From Pseudomonadota bacterium (lineage in GTDB: Bacteria; Pseudomonadota; Gammaproteobacteria; Burkholderiales; Rhodocyclaceae), in the NCBI GenBank assembly GCA_018261905.1, contig JAGTRU010000034.1, positions 23,515-87,514 of the forward strand: a stretch of DNA of 64,000 bases, in the 5' to 3' direction. This document shows, in pieces, positions 1-8,997 of the stretch. The position numbers were made by a program, and so were the translations under genes. Each line of letters opens with the position of its first letter. The first letter of the stretch is position 1. Under the pieces are notes generated by a model. That model saw only the letters and a program-made list of their open reading frames with translations. It made no database searches and had not been told where the DNA came from.

Positions 1-75
1 CTGGAGCGTGGCGCCAGCATGTCGCAACTGATTGACCAGGCTTCGGCGCTCAGCGACCTGACGCCGGAAGACTGA
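1..75 (+). CDS. rbfA: Ribosome-binding factor A, C-terminal fragment
   Basis: The window opens inside an open frame that codes for 24 residues ending in LSDLTPED and then TGA. The residues GASMSQLIDQA resemble the C-terminal helix of RbfA, the cold-shock 30S maturation factor that binds near helix 1 of 16S rRNA. The identification rests mainly on position: rbfA directly precedes truB in most proteobacteria, and here only 5 bases separate the stop from the truB start. The rest of the gene lies outside the window. Confidence 0.8.
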   Translation: MERGASMSQLIDQASALSDLTPED

Positions 76-80
76 TCCCC

Positions 81-983
81 ATGCAGCGTGTCAAAAAGAC
101 CTGGCAACGGGTCGATGGCGTCCTGTTGCTGGACAAACCTATAGGCCTGACTTCGAACGACGCGCTACAAAAGGCGCGTCGTCTGTTTTCTGCCGCCAAG
201 GGCGGCCATACCGGAACGCTCGATCCGCGGGCGACCGGCCTGCTGCCGCTCTGTTTCGGCGAAGCCACCAAGTTCTCGGCTGATCTGCTCGATGCCGACA
301 AGACCTACGAAGCCGTGCTCAAGTTGGGCATTACCACCGACTCCGGCGATGTCGACGGCAAGATCATTGCGACGGCGCCGGTGGTCGTCTCGGAAAGCGA
401 TGTGGCGCGTGTCCTGCCGCAATTCACCGGCGACCTGCAGCAGATCCCGCCCATGCATTCGGCGCTCAAGCGCGATGGTCGGCCGCTCTACGAACTGGCG
501 CGCCAAGGCATCGAAGTCGAACGCGAACCGCGTGCCATCACCATCTATTCCCTCGAGTGCCTGGCTTTTGCCGGCGACTCGCTGACCCTGCGCGTCGCCT
601 GCAGCAAGGGGACCTATATCCGCGTGCTGGCCGCTGATATCGGCAACGCGCTGGGTTGCGGTGCCCACCTGGCCGCCTTGCGGCGCACCGTGGTCGGTGA
701 TCTCGATCTGGCCAATGCCGTCACGCTCGATGAGCTGATGGCACTCGATGAGGCGGGCCGGGCAGGGCACCTGCAACCGGTCGATGCGCTGGTCCATACC
801 CTGCCGATCGTCACGGTCGAAGGTGAGGCGGAGCAGCGTTTCCGGCACGGCAATCCGGTTGATCTGCCGGAAGGCCTGAGCGGAAAAATTCGCGTTTATG
901 CAGGCGGGCAATTGATTGGCGTCGGCGAGCCGGGGCCGGATGGTCGCCTTTGGCCAAAACGCCTGGTGCAATTGGCGCCGTAA
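81..983 (+). CDS. truB: tRNA pseudouridine(55) synthase TruB
   Basis: TruB converts U55 of the T-loop to pseudouridine in elongator tRNAs. The 300-residue protein has the usual family length. The catalytic motif GHTGTLDPRATG places the nucleophilic aspartate at about residue 48, and the KGTYIRVLAADIG block typical of TruB lies in the middle. The C-terminal part, with RVYAGGQLIGVGEPG, matches the PUA-like tail. It starts 5 bases after rbfA and is followed by rpsO, the conserved rbfA-truB-rpsO-pnp order, so it is probably co-transcribed with the upstream translation genes. Nothing is unusual here. Confidence 0.97.
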   Translation: MQRVKKTWQRVDGVLLLDKPIGLTSNDALQKARRLFSAAKGGHTGTLDPRATGLLPLCFGEATKFSADLLDADKTYEAVLKLGITTDSGDVDGKIIATAPVVVSESDVARVLPQFTGDLQQIPPMHSALKRDGRPLYELARQGIEVEREPRAITIYSLECLAFAGDSLTLRVACSKGTYIRVLAADIGNALGCGAHLAALRRTVVGDLDLANAVTLDELMALDEAGRAGHLQPVDALVHTLPIVTVEGEAEQRFRHGNPVDLPEGLSGKIRVYAGGQLIGVGEPGPDGRLWPKRLVQLAP

Positions 984-994
984 GCTGATATACT
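972..994 (+). promoter_or_regulatory. Candidate promoter for rpsO
   Basis: A TATACT hexamer at 989-994, just past the truB stop, could be a -10 element for rpsO. In other proteobacteria rpsO has its own promoter in this gap. No convincing -35 hexamer sits at the right distance, so this is a weak call based on position and one hexamer. Confidence 0.3.
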
Positions 995-1088
995 CGCGCG
1001 CTTTCCGTCGCCAACGGAAAAATTTTAAATAACTGGCGCTGGCTCTATCAAACCGGGGCGGCGTCGTAACCATGAAAGAGAGTTTGAA

Positions 1089-1358
1089 ATGGCATTCACT
1101 ACCGAAATCAAAGCCGGCGTCGTCGCCGATTTCCAGCGCGCCCAAGGCGACACCGGATCTCCTGAAGTTCAAGTCGCGCTGCTGACCGCCCGCATCAACG
1201 ACCTGACCCCGCACTTCAAGGAACACAAGAAGGATCACCACTCGCGTCGTGGTCTGCTGCGCATGGTCAATCAGCGTCGCAAGCTGCTCGATTACCTCAA
1301 GGGCAAGAACATTGATGCCTACCGTACCCTGATTACCCGCCTTGGTCTGCGCAAGTAA
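1089..1358 (+). CDS. rpsO: 30S ribosomal protein S15
   Basis: S15 is a primary 16S rRNA-binding protein of the central domain of the small subunit. At 89 residues it is exactly the family length. The sequence has the S15 signature, including [16 protein letters not shown] near the N-terminus and [21 protein letters not shown] in the rRNA-binding helices. A purine-rich GAAAGAGAG precedes the ATG. A strong hairpin terminator follows and separates rpsO from pnp, as in many proteobacteria. Confidence 0.98.
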   Translation: MAFTTEIKAGVVADFQRAQGDTGSPEVQVALLTARINDLTPHFKEHKKDHHSRRGLLRMVNQRRKLLDYLKGKNIDAYRTLITRLGLRK

Positions 1359-1379
1359 GCAGGATCAAAGCCAAGAAAG

Positions 1380-1411
1380 AGCGGCCCGGATATCTCCCGG
1401 CCGCTTTTTTG
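1380..1411 (+). terminator. Rho-independent terminator between rpsO and pnp
   Basis: A GC-rich hairpin (AGCGGCC paired with GGCCGCT, extended by two more G-C pairs past one bulged C) is followed directly by a run of six T. It lies 21 bases after the rpsO stop. It may be only partly terminating, since pnp is often read from upstream as well. Confidence 0.85.
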
Positions 1412-1487
1412 CTTTTTCCGAAGCCGTTTTTTCGTTGTTGTAAGTTGTTGTTATTGTTGTTAATTGTGATGAGAGTGAAAGGAATAT

Positions 1488-3544
1488 ATGTTTAATGTCG
1501 TGAAAAAAACCTTCGCCTACGGTGATCATCAGATCACTCTGGAAACCGGCGAAGTCGCCCGCCAGGCTGGCGGCGCCGTCCTCGTTTCGATGGAAGAAAC
1601 CGTGGTTCTGGTCACCGTTGTGGCAGCCAAGAATGCCAAGCCGGGCCAGGATTTCTTCCCCTTGACCGTTGATTATCAGGAAAAGACCTATGCCGCCGGC
1701 CGTATCCCCGGTGGTTTCTTCAAGCGCGAAGGCCGTCCTTCCGAAAAGGAAACGCTGACCTGCCGCCTGATCGATCGCCCGATCCGCCCGCTGTCGATTC
1801 CGACATCCCGGCCCTGCTCGGCGCCTCCGCTGCCCTGGCCATCTCCGGCGTGCCGTTCAACGGCCCGATCGGTGCTGCCCGCGTCGGCTACATCGACGGC
1901 CAGTACGTCCTGTGCCCGACCCTGAGCCAGCTCAAGGGTAGCCAGCTCGACCTCGTCGTCGCCGGTACCGAAGCCGCCGTGCTGATGGTTGAATCCGAAG
2001 CCGACCAGCTGTCCGAAGAAGTCATGCTCGGCGCCGTCGTTTTCGGTCACACCGAAATGCAGAAGGCGATCAACGCCATCAACGAACTGGTCGAAGAAGC
2101 CGGCAAGCCGGAATGGGACTGGCAAGCGCCGGCCCAGGACGAAGCCCTGGTCGCCAAGCTCAAGGATCTGGTTGGTGCCAAGCTCGAAGAAGCCTACAAC
2201 ATCACCGTCAAGCAAACGCGCAGCCAGGCCGTCAAGGTCATCCGTGCTGAAGCCATTGCCGCGCTGTGCGTAGGCGAGGGTGCCCCGGATGAAAACACCG
2301 TCGGCAACCTGTTCCACGAAATCGAAGCTTCCATCGTGCGCGGCCGCATCCTGTCGGGTGCTCCGCGTATCGACGGTCGCGACACGCGCACCGTGCGTCC
2401 GATCACCATGCGTTCCGGCGTTCTGCCGCGCACCCACGGTTCGGCTCTGTTCACGCGTGGCGAAACCCAGGCGCTGGCTGTCGCCACGCTCGGCACCAAC
2501 CGCGACGAACAGATCATCGACGCGCTGGCTGGCGAATACCGCGACCGCTTCATGCTGCACTACAACATGCCCCCGTACGCCACCGGCGAATGTGGTCGTG
2601 TTGGTACGCCGAAGCGTCGCGAAATCGGTCACGGCCGTCTGGCAAAGCGTGCGCTGCTCGCCGTGCTGCCGAAGCCGGAAGATTTCTCCTACTCGATGCG
2701 CCTGGTTTCGGAAATCACCGAATCCAACGGTTCGTCGTCGATGGCTTCCGTCTGTGGCGGCTGTCTGGCCCTGCTGGACGCCGGCGTGCCACTCAAGGCG
2801 CACGTTGCCGGTATCGCCATGGGTCTGATCAAGGACGGCAACCGTTTCGCCGTGCTGACCGATATCCTGGGTGATGAAGATCACCTCGGCGACATGGACT
2901 TCAAGGTGGCTGGCTCGACCGCTGGCATCACCGCGCTGCAGATGGACATCAAGATCCAGGGCATCACCAAGGAAATCATGCAGGTCGCCCTGGCGCAAGC
3001 CAAGGATGCCCGTATTCACATCCTCGGCCTGATGCAGGAAGCCGCTGCTGGTCCGCGTGAAGAAATGTCGGCCTACGCACCGCGTCTGTACACCTTCAAG
3101 ATCAATCCGGAAAAGATCCGTGACGTGATCGGCAAGGGCGGCGCTGTCATTCGCGCCCTGACCGAAGAAACCGGCACCACGATCGACATCCAGGACGACG
3201 GCACGATCACCATCGCTGCCACCAGCGGCGAAGCTGCCGCTGCGGCCCGTTCGCGCATCGATGCGATCACGGCGGAAGTCGAGATCGGCAAGATCTACGA
3301 AGGCACCGTGCTGAAGATTCTTGATTTCGGTGCGATCGTTTCCGTGCTGCCGGGCAAGGATGGTCTGCTGCATATCTCGCAGATCGCCCAGGAGCGCGTC
3401 AACAAGGTTGAAGACTACGTCAAGGAAGGCCAGATCGTTCGCGTCAAGGTTCTCGAAACCGACGACCGCGGTCGCGTCAAGCTGTCGATGAAGGCCGTTG
3501 CCGCCGAAGAGGGTGCTGCTGCGCCGGTCGAGCCACAACAGTAA
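1488..3544 (+). pseudogene. pnp: Polynucleotide phosphorylase, disrupted by an internal deletion and frameshift
   Basis: PNPase is a phosphorolytic 3'-5' exoribonuclease of the RNA degradosome. The first frame (from 1488, with a GAAAGGAA ribosome site) follows the family as far as the conserved LIDRPIRPL, ending at codon 102 (1791-1793). The family continuation resumes in another frame at 1796 with [18 protein letters not shown] and runs to the stop at 3544, including both RNase PH cores, the KH motif ([13 protein letters not shown]) and the S1 domain. The roughly 21 residues expected between these points (the FPEGF...NEVQV segment of the first RNase PH domain) are absent. This fits loss of about 64 bases (3n+1). 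As written, the first frame stops at 1925 after 145 residues. Either the gene is a real recent pseudogene or the assembly has lost a segment. The rest is well conserved, which favours a very recent event or an artefact. Confidence 0.9.
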
Positions 3545-3594
3545 TTGTTGGCCTGGTGGCTCCCGCCTCGGTGGGGCTGCCAGTCAGGGCAAGC

Positions 3595-3622
3595 AAAAGG
3601 GCACCGCGAGGTGCCCTTTTTT
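3595..3622 (+). terminator. Terminator after pnp
   Basis: AAAAGGGCACC, the tetraloop GCGA, GGTGCCC and then a T run form a textbook intrinsic terminator 50 bases after the pnp stop. The flanking A and T runs would also let it work for the convergent dksA transcript. Confidence 0.9.
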
Positions 3623-3664
3623 ACGCTTCCAGTGGGAGGTGCGGTGGAAAGCAAATGGTGCGAA

Positions 3665-4090
3665 TTACTTCGCCATTTGCCTTTCCTTCATTTCGTCCAG
3701 GGTTTTGCAATCAATGCACAGCGTTGCGGTGGGGCGGGCCTCCAGGCGCTTGGTGCCGATTTCGACGCCGCACTTGGTGCAGAAGCCGTAGTCGCCGCTG
3801 TCGATGCTGCTCAGTGTCTCGTCGATCTTCTTGATCAGTTTGCGTTCGCGGTCACGATTGCGCAATTCGATGGCGATATCCGTTTCCTGGCTGGCGCGAT
3901 CATTCGGGTCGGCAAATACCGTTGCCTCATCCTGCATGGTGTGCACCGTGCGGTCGATATCCTCGCTCAGTTCCTTCTTGACCGACTCCAGGATCTTGCG
4001 GAAGTGGGCGAGTTGTTTCGTGCTCATGTACTCCTCCCCCGCTTTGGGTTCGTACGGCGCGAAATGTTTGTGGAGTAGTTCTTCTGCCAT
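3665..4090 (-). CDS. dksA: RNA polymerase-binding transcription factor DksA
   Basis: DksA binds the secondary channel of RNA polymerase and works with ppGpp in the stringent response. The 141-residue protein has the coiled-coil with tip residues D61, D64 and A66 (DPNDRA), the conserved ELRNRDRERKLIKKI helix, and a four-cysteine zinc site (C104, C107, C125, C128 in CTKC and CIDC). The N-terminal segment before MSTKQLAHF matches the extended tail of the long DksA form, so the first ATG was kept as start. It stands alone, convergent with pnp. Confidence 0.96.
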   Translation of the reverse strand: MAEELLHKHFAPYEPKAGEEYMSTKQLAHFRKILESVKKELSEDIDRTVHTMQDEATVFADPNDRASQETDIAIELRNRDRERKLIKKIDETLSSIDSGDYGFCTKCGVEIGTKRLEARPTATLCIDCKTLDEMKERQMAK

Positions 4091-4231
4091 TTTCTCTTGT
4101 GCGTCCTAGTGACGAAAAAGGCGATTAAATATCAGAAAGCCGGGGTAACCGCAAGGAAAGTTTATTTGCCGAAGATAGGCTCTTGATCTGGTGCGGGTTT
4201 CCGGCTGGTGATAGAATGCGTCCTCTCGTGT

Positions 4232-4308
4232 CGGGGCGTAGCGCAGCCTGGTAGCGCATCTGCTTTGGGAGCAGAGGGTCGTGAGTTCGAATCCCACCGC
4301 CCCGACCA
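4232..4308 (+). tRNA. tRNA-Pro(TGG)
   Basis: A 77-base cloverleaf with acceptor stem CGGGGCG/CGCCCCG, anticodon stem TCTGC/GCAGA, anticodon TGG in a TTTGGGA loop, TTCGAAT T-loop and an encoded CCA end. It is followed 24 bases later by a second tRNA, and the two probably share one transcript. Confidence 0.97.
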
Positions 4309-4332
4309 AATCCATCCTTGCTTCAACCTCAA

Positions 4333-4409
4333 GTGCCCGTAGCTCAACTGGATAGAGCAGCTGCCTTCTAAGCAGCAGGTCGGGGGTTCGAGTCCCTCCG
4401 GGCACACCA
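4333..4409 (+). tRNA. tRNA-Arg(TCT)
   Basis: A 77-base cloverleaf with acceptor stem GTGCCCG/CGGGCAC, anticodon TCT in loop CTTCTAA closed by GCTGC/GCAGC, TTCGAGT T-loop and encoded CCA. It decodes AGA. Confidence 0.97.
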
Positions 4410-4698
4410 CTCTGGGTTATTGAATCGGTTGCTTACCGACTCTCTGTGACCGGTTTGTGACGACGAAGTCTCGCTGTCTGGCTCTTGGCAAAATAGCTAT
4501 GGTTCGGCGACGAAATCCGCTGCCGCGAATTGATGCTCGGAATGAGGGGCATCGGCTTGCCCGCGATTCTGTGTCTTTGGGGGCCTGTGTTACATTAGCG
4601 GACGGTATGACATGGGGTTTATCTTGGGGGCTTTCCCGGATGACCCGGTTGCCCTTTTTACCCATCAGCAGACATACGTGGCACGGCCGGAATAGCAA

Positions 4699-4920
4699 AT
4701 GTTTATTCGTACTACTGGGATGAAGCATGATCGCCGGCTCGGGAATGAGCGGCGGGCAGTCGATCGGGGGCCAATCGGTGGTGGCGCCGAGCGTCGGGTG
4801 ACGATCCAGCGTCGGATGCTCGATATTGCCCACCATTCGTTTGCCGAATGGATGGGGGCGCCGGGAATCAAGGCCGATCCGCCGGCGGACATCGATGACT
4901 GGGTCGGCGGGACCGGCTGA
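4699..4920 (+). CDS. Small hypothetical protein
   Basis: A 73-residue open frame starting MFIRTTGMKHDRR. Its first half is very rich in arginine and glycine (RRLGNERRAVDRG), and its second half reads like a structured acidic tail (SFAEWMGAPG, DIDDWVGG). No family is recognised. A weak GGAA lies about 7 bases before the ATG, and the stop sits 2 bases before the end of the convergent gene. It may be a real small protein, but the arginine-rich start is also what out-of-frame GC-rich DNA looks like. Confidence 0.4.
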   Translation: MFIRTTGMKHDRRLGNERRAVDRGPIGGGAERRVTIQRRMLDIAHHSFAEWMGAPGIKADPPADIDDWVGGTG

Positions 4921-4922
4921 GT

Positions 4923-5294
4923 TCAGTCAAAGATAAGGGCGGCGGCCACCTTGCGGCCTTCGGCGGCGAGGATGTTGTAGGTTCGGCAGGCGGCTTGCAG
5001 GTCCATGACTTCCAGCCCGATGCCGGCCGGGGCAAACGGGCGGAGCAGGGGGGCTGGCGGGAAGCGCAGGCGGCTGCCGGTGCCGAGGAGCACGATTTCC
5101 GTACCCAGTGTCAGCAGCTTCTGCATGTCAGCCAGGCTCAGGGTTTCCGGCGTCGCGTTCGACCATTCGTGGATAATGGTTGACGGCAGCAGGATCAGGT
5201 TCTTGCCATATTTTTCTTGGTTGACGGCAACATAGTCCGCGCCGTAAGCGGTGAACATGTTGAGTCCGGCGATGTTGGATTGGTGTAGTTTCAC
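4923..5294 (-). CDS. Mth938-like domain protein (DUF498)
   Basis: A 123-residue protein beginning with GTG (KLHQSNIAGLN follows). It contains the family features FTAYGADYVAVN, NLILLPSTI and LLGTGSRLRFPP near the middle, with a C-terminal MDLQAACRTYNILAAEGR block. Mth938-like proteins are small alpha/beta-fold proteins of uncertain function; the family includes the mitochondrial complex I assembly factor NDUFAF3. The GTG start was chosen because the family begins just before KLHQ; no strong ribosome site is visible. It is divergent from alaA. Confidence 0.85.
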   Translation of the reverse strand: MKLHQSNIAGLNMFTAYGADYVAVNQEKYGKNLILLPSTIIHEWSNATPETLSLADMQKLLTLGTEIVLLGTGSRLRFPPAPLLRPFAPAGIGLEVMDLQAACRTYNILAAEGRKVAAALIFD

Positions 5295-5417
5295 GACGAT
5301 ATCAGTCCGAAAGGCCCGCCGAAATTGCGGTGCACCATGCGATAAAGTAGGATTATACCTTTTGGAGTACGGCACTCCGGCCGATTGTCGCTGGTTGCTT
5401 CCCCGATGGATGGAGTC

Positions 5418-6647
5418 ATGAAACAAATCAAGAAGTCCGCCAAGCTTGCCAACGTCTGCTACGACATTCGCGGTCCCGTGCTGCAGAAGGCCAAGCAGAT
5501 GGAGGACGAGGGCCACAAGATCATCAAGCTGAACATCGGCAACCTCGCCGCCTTCGGTTTTGATTCGCCTGAAGAAATTCAGCAGGACATGATCCGCAAC
5601 CTGCCCAACGCGGCCGGCTATACCGACTCCAAGGGGATCTTCGCGGCGCGCAAGGCGATCATGCACTACACCCAGCAGAAGGGGATCAAGGGTGTGACGC
5701 TGGACGATATCTACGTCGGCAATGGCGTCTCCGAGCTGATCGTGATGGCGATGAATGCCCTGCTCGATGCGGAAGATGAAGTGCTCGTGCCGGCTCCTGA
5801 CTATCCGTTGTGGACCGCGGCGATCAGCCTGTCCGGCGGCACCCCGAAGCATTACCTGTGCGACGAGGAAAACGGCTGGTATCCCGATCTCGACGATATT
5901 CGCAAGAAGATCAACAAGCACACCAAGGCGATCGTCATCATCAATCCGAACAACCCGACCGGGGCGCTGTATCCGGACGAGTTGCTCAAGGAAATCGTCG
6001 ATCTCGCCCGTCAGCATCACCTGATCATCTACGCCGACGAGGTGTACGACAAGGTGCTCTACGACGGTATCACCCATACCTCGATTGCCTCCTTGTCCGA
6101 AGACGTGCTGACCATCACTTTCAATGGTCTGTCCAAGAACTACCGCTCCTGCGGCTACCGGGCCGGCTGGCTGGTGGTGTCCGGCGATAAGCGGCATGCC
6201 AAGGATTACATCGAAGGTCTCGATATGTTGTCCTCGATGCGCCTGTGTGCCAATGCGCCGGGCCAGCATGGCATCCAGACGGCGCTCGGCGGTTACCAGA
6301 GCATCGACGATCTGGTCGGGGAAGGTGGCCGCATGCGCCGCCAGCGCGATATCGCCCACGACCTGATCACGGCTATCCCGGGCGTCACTTGCGTCAAGCC
6401 GAAGGCGACGCTGTACATGTTCCCGAAGCTCGATCCCAAGATCTATCCGATCAAGAACGATCAGGCCTTCATCACCGAACTGCTGCAGGAAGAAAAAGTC
6501 CTGCTGGTCCAAGGCACTGGCTTCAACTGGCCGCATCCCGACCACTTCCGCCTGGTCTTCCTGCCGCATGAAGATGACCTCAAGGAAGCCATCGGCCGCA
6601 TCGCCCGCTTCCTGGAAAACTACCGCAAACGGCACGGCACTAATTAG
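5418..6647 (+). CDS. alaA: Alanine-type PLP aminotransferase, AlaA family
   Basis: A fold-type I aminotransferase closest to AlaA (glutamate-pyruvate transaminase). It has YDIRGPV at the N-terminus, the substrate/PLP-binding IINPNNPTGALY, YADEVYD, and the PLP-lysine segment FNGLSKNYRSCGYRAGW. The ATG before KQIKKSAKL (409 residues) was chosen because family members start there and GGAG lies just upstream; an ATG four codons earlier is also possible. The usual NPAPFGF stretch reads NLAAFGF here, a substitution worth noting. It lies directly upstream of hom, a common pairing in betaproteobacteria that links alanine and threonine/methionine metabolism. Confidence 0.92.
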   Translation: MKQIKKSAKLANVCYDIRGPVLQKAKQMEDEGHKIIKLNIGNLAAFGFDSPEEIQQDMIRNLPNAAGYTDSKGIFAARKAIMHYTQQKGIKGVTLDDIYVGNGVSELIVMAMNALLDAEDEVLVPAPDYPLWTAAISLSGGTPKHYLCDEENGWYPDLDDIRKKINKHTKAIVIINPNNPTGALYPDELLKEIVDLARQHHLIIYADEVYDKVLYDGITHTSIASLSEDVLTITFNGLSKNYRSCGYRAGWLVVSGDKRHAKDYIEGLDMLSSMRLCANAPGQHGIQTALGGYQSIDDLVGEGGRMRRQRDIAHDLITAIPGVTCVKPKATLYMFPKLDPKIYPIKNDQAFITELLQEEKVLLVQGTGFNWPHPDHFRLVFLPHEDDLKEAIGRIARFLENYRKRHGTN

Positions 6648-6652
6648 TCGGG

Positions 6653-6733
6653 AGTTGCTAGTCACTAGTTGCTAGCAAACCCGCCACTAACCCCTATTTG
6701 CTAACAACTAACTACTAATTACTAACAACTAAT
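6653..6733 (+). repeat. AT-rich TAACTA-type repetitive leader before hom
   Basis: The gap between alaA and hom contains TTGCTAG twice, a TTGCTAGCAA palindrome, and repeated CTAACAACTAA/TAATTACTAAC units running into the ATG. It is strikingly AT-rich against its surroundings. No Shine-Dalgarno sequence precedes hom, so the transcript leader would be a largely unstructured A/C/U stretch. Confidence 0.6.
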
Positions 6734-8044
6734 ATGAAACCTATCAATGTTGGCCTTATCGGCATCGGCACCGTCGGCGGTGGCACCTGGACTGTACTCA
6801 AGCGCAATGCGGACGAAATTGCCCGCCGCGCCGGCCGGCCGATTCGCATTACTGCCGTGGCCGACAAGAATGTCGAACTGGCGAAGCAAGTCACCGGCGG
6901 TGAGGCGCGCGTCACCGACGACGCTTTCTCGCTGGTCAATGACCCGGAAATCGACATCATCGTCGAACTGATTGGCGGCTATGGCGTCGCCAAGGAAGTC
7001 GTGATGCAGGCGATCGCCAATGGCAAGCATGTGGTCACCGCCAACAAGGCGCTGCTCGCCGTGCATGGCACGGAAATCTTCAGTGCCGCGCAGGACAAGG
7101 GCGTCATGGTCGCCTTCGAAGCGGCGGTCGCCGGTGGCATCCCGGTCATCAAGGCGCTGCGCGAAGGCCTCTCGGCCAACCGCATCGAATGGGCGGCGGG
7201 CATCATCAACGGCACGACCAATTTCATCCTTTCCGAAATGCGCGACAAGGGCCTGTCCTTTGACACCGTGCTCAAGGAAGCGCAACGCCTGGGCTATGCC
7301 GAAGCCGATCCGACCTTCGATATCGAAGGCGTCGATGCCGCGCACAAGGCGACGCTGATCGCCTCCATCGCTTTCGGCATCCCGGTGCAGTTCGACAAGG
7401 CCTACATCGAAGGCATCACCAAGCTCGAAGCTTCCGACATCAAGTACGCCGAGCAGCTCGGCTACCGCATCAAGCTGCTCGGCATCGCCAAGCGTCGCGA
7501 CAACGGTATCGAACTGCGCGTGCACCCGACCTTGATCCCGAGCAAGCGCCTGATCGCCAATGTCGAAGGGGCGATGAATGCCGTGCTGGTCAAGGGCGAT
7601 GCCGTCGGCGCAACGATGTACTACGGCAAGGGCGCCGGCGCCGAGCCGACCGCATCGGCCGTGATTGCCGATCTGGTCGATGTCACCCGCCTGGCCACCG
7701 CCGATGCGGCGCATCGCGTGCCGCACCTGGCCTTCCAGCCGAACGCCATGTCCAACCTGCCGATCCTGCCGATGAGCGAGATCGAGACCGGCTACTACCT
7801 GCGCCTGCGCGTCGAGGACAAGCCGGGCGTGCTCGCCGACGTCACCCGCATCCTCGCCGACCAGGGCATCTCGATCGATGCCATGCTGCAGCGCGAGCCG
7901 GAAGAGGGCGAAGGCGAGACCGACATCATCATCCTCACCCACGTCTGCCGGGAAAGCGCCGCCGATGCGGCGATTGCCAAGATCGAGGGTCTCTCGGCGC
8001 AAAAGGGCAAGGTCAAGCGCATTCGTCTGGAAGAACTGCAGTAA
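6734..8044 (+). CDS. hom: Homoserine dehydrogenase
   Basis: This enzyme reduces aspartate semialdehyde to homoserine, the branch point to threonine and methionine. The 436-residue protein has the N-terminal NAD(P)-binding loop VGLIGIGTVGGGTW, the catalytic region ANKALLAVHG through INGTTNFILSEM and YAEADPTFDIEG, and a C-terminal ACT domain (YYLRLRVEDKPGVLADV) for feedback inhibition by threonine. thrC, which usually follows hom in related bacteria, is missing; a strong hairpin follows instead. Homoserine also feeds metZ at 55.5 kb. Confidence 0.97.
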   Translation: MKPINVGLIGIGTVGGGTWTVLKRNADEIARRAGRPIRITAVADKNVELAKQVTGGEARVTDDAFSLVNDPEIDIIVELIGGYGVAKEVVMQAIANGKHVVTANKALLAVHGTEIFSAAQDKGVMVAFEAAVAGGIPVIKALREGLSANRIEWAAGIINGTTNFILSEMRDKGLSFDTVLKEAQRLGYAEADPTFDIEGVDAAHKATLIASIAFGIPVQFDKAYIEGITKLEASDIKYAEQLGYRIKLLGIAKRRDNGIELRVHPTLIPSKRLIANVEGAMNAVLVKGDAVGATMYYGKGAGAEPTASAVIADLVDVTRLATADAAHRVPHLAFQPNAMSNLPILPMSEIETGYYLRLRVEDKPGVLADVTRILADQGISIDAMLQREPEEGEGETDIIILTHVCRESAADAAIAKIEGLSAQKGKVKRIRLEELQ

Positions 8045-8057
8045 GCTGTTTCAAGAA

Positions 8058-8090
8058 GACAAAACGGGAGCCGGCGGCTCCCGTTTTGTC
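8058..8090 (+). terminator. Bidirectional terminator hairpin after hom
   Basis: A perfect 15-base-pair stem (GACAAAACGGGAGCC and its complement) with a GGC loop lies 13 bases after the hom stop. It lies between converging genes, and the CCGTTTTGTC arm gives a short T-rich end in both directions. Confidence 0.8.
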
Positions 8091-8156
8091 TTGGTCGATT
8101 GCTTTTATTCTTCCGCGCTTCGGACCTTGCTCCCGGTCGGGACTCGGCCCGGCGGA

Positions 8157-8993
8157 TTAGCCTTTCAGGGCCTCGATCAGGGAGTTCACTTCCTCCGCCG
8201 ATTCGGCGAGGATGCCGCTCAGCATGACATCGTCGATCATCAGGTCGAGATCGGCCGGCGGGGCCTCTCTGGCTATTTCATCGATTCCGCTCAGCGGCGA
8301 AGCGAGCGGCGAAAGCTGGTCGGCCAGCAGCAGGGTGTCGCCGAGGGATTGCGGTGGCATCGACAAATAGCCGTGCCACAGACTTTCCTGGGCGTTCCGG
8401 ATGTTTTCGGGGACGCCGAGTACGCCGACGACGGCGCGCCCGATGCGCGCTTCGCCAGTCTCGCGCCACCAGGCCAGGCCGTTGTCCAGCAGTTCGGGGA
8501 AACGAGTGCCTTGCGAGATCAGGTAAAAGCCGCCGACCTCGTGGATGATGCCGGCGAAGAATGCGGCATCGGGATCCTGCTGCGTCACGCGCTGGGCGAT
8601 GACGCGGGCCAGGGCGGCGACATGTGCCGTGTGTTCCCACAAGCGTCCGGCCAACGCCCGCTGTGCCGGTGCTTGCGACATGCCCTGCATTTGCCGGATG
8701 AGAACCGCAGTGACCAGCGGGCGCAGGGTATTGAAGCCGAGTAGTGAAATGGCGGAGCGCACATCGCTCATGGTTCGACCGGAGCGGTTATAGGCCACCG
8801 AGTTGGCGATATTGAGCAGCCGGGAAAGCAGGAACGGTTCGGCCGATAACAGTTTGCTCAATTGTTCGATCGAACAATCCGGATCCTCGAGAAGTTTCTG
8901 GATACGCAAGGCAATCTTGGCATTGGTGGGAAATACCAGGTCGGCCTGCCCGGCATCGGCGGCCAGCGTATCTTGGGCTTGTTGCAGATTCAT
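8157..8993 (-). CDS. HDOD domain protein
   Basis: A 278-residue protein made almost entirely of an HDOD domain (LVFPTNAKIALRIQKLL, EPFLLSRLLNIANS, SAISLLGFNTLRPLV). HDOD is a degenerate HD phosphohydrolase fold without metal ligands, found in signalling proteins. It is the last gene of the chemotaxis operon and has a clear AAGGGG ribosome site. The role is probably regulatory rather than enzymatic; the partner is unknown. Confidence 0.85.
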   Translation of the reverse strand: MNLQQAQDTLAADAGQADLVFPTNAKIALRIQKLLEDPDCSIEQLSKLLSAEPFLLSRLLNIANSVAYNRSGRTMSDVRSAISLLGFNTLRPLVTAVLIRQMQGMSQAPAQRALAGRLWEHTAHVAALARVIAQRVTQQDPDAAFFAGIIHEVGGFYLISQGTRFPELLDNGLAWWRETGEARIGRAVVGVLGVPENIRNAQESLWHGYLSMPPQSLGDTLLLADQLSPLASPLSGIDEIAREAPPADLDLMIDDVMLSGILAESAEEVNSLIEALKG

Positions 8994-8997
8994 CGCG

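Noticed and set aside
1688..3538. A 616-codon frame antisense to pnp
   Set aside because: It mirrors the coding bias of pnp on the other strand and has no recognisable motif or ribosome site.
4660..4700. TGGCAC at the 4.68 kb region as a sigma-54 promoter
   Set aside because: The -12 half at the right distance is GAATA, lacking the essential GC.
4923..6665. A 580-codon minus-strand frame spanning alaA
   Set aside because: Only its last 123 codons (4923-5294) look like a real protein; the rest is the antisense of alaA, which has full aminotransferase motifs.
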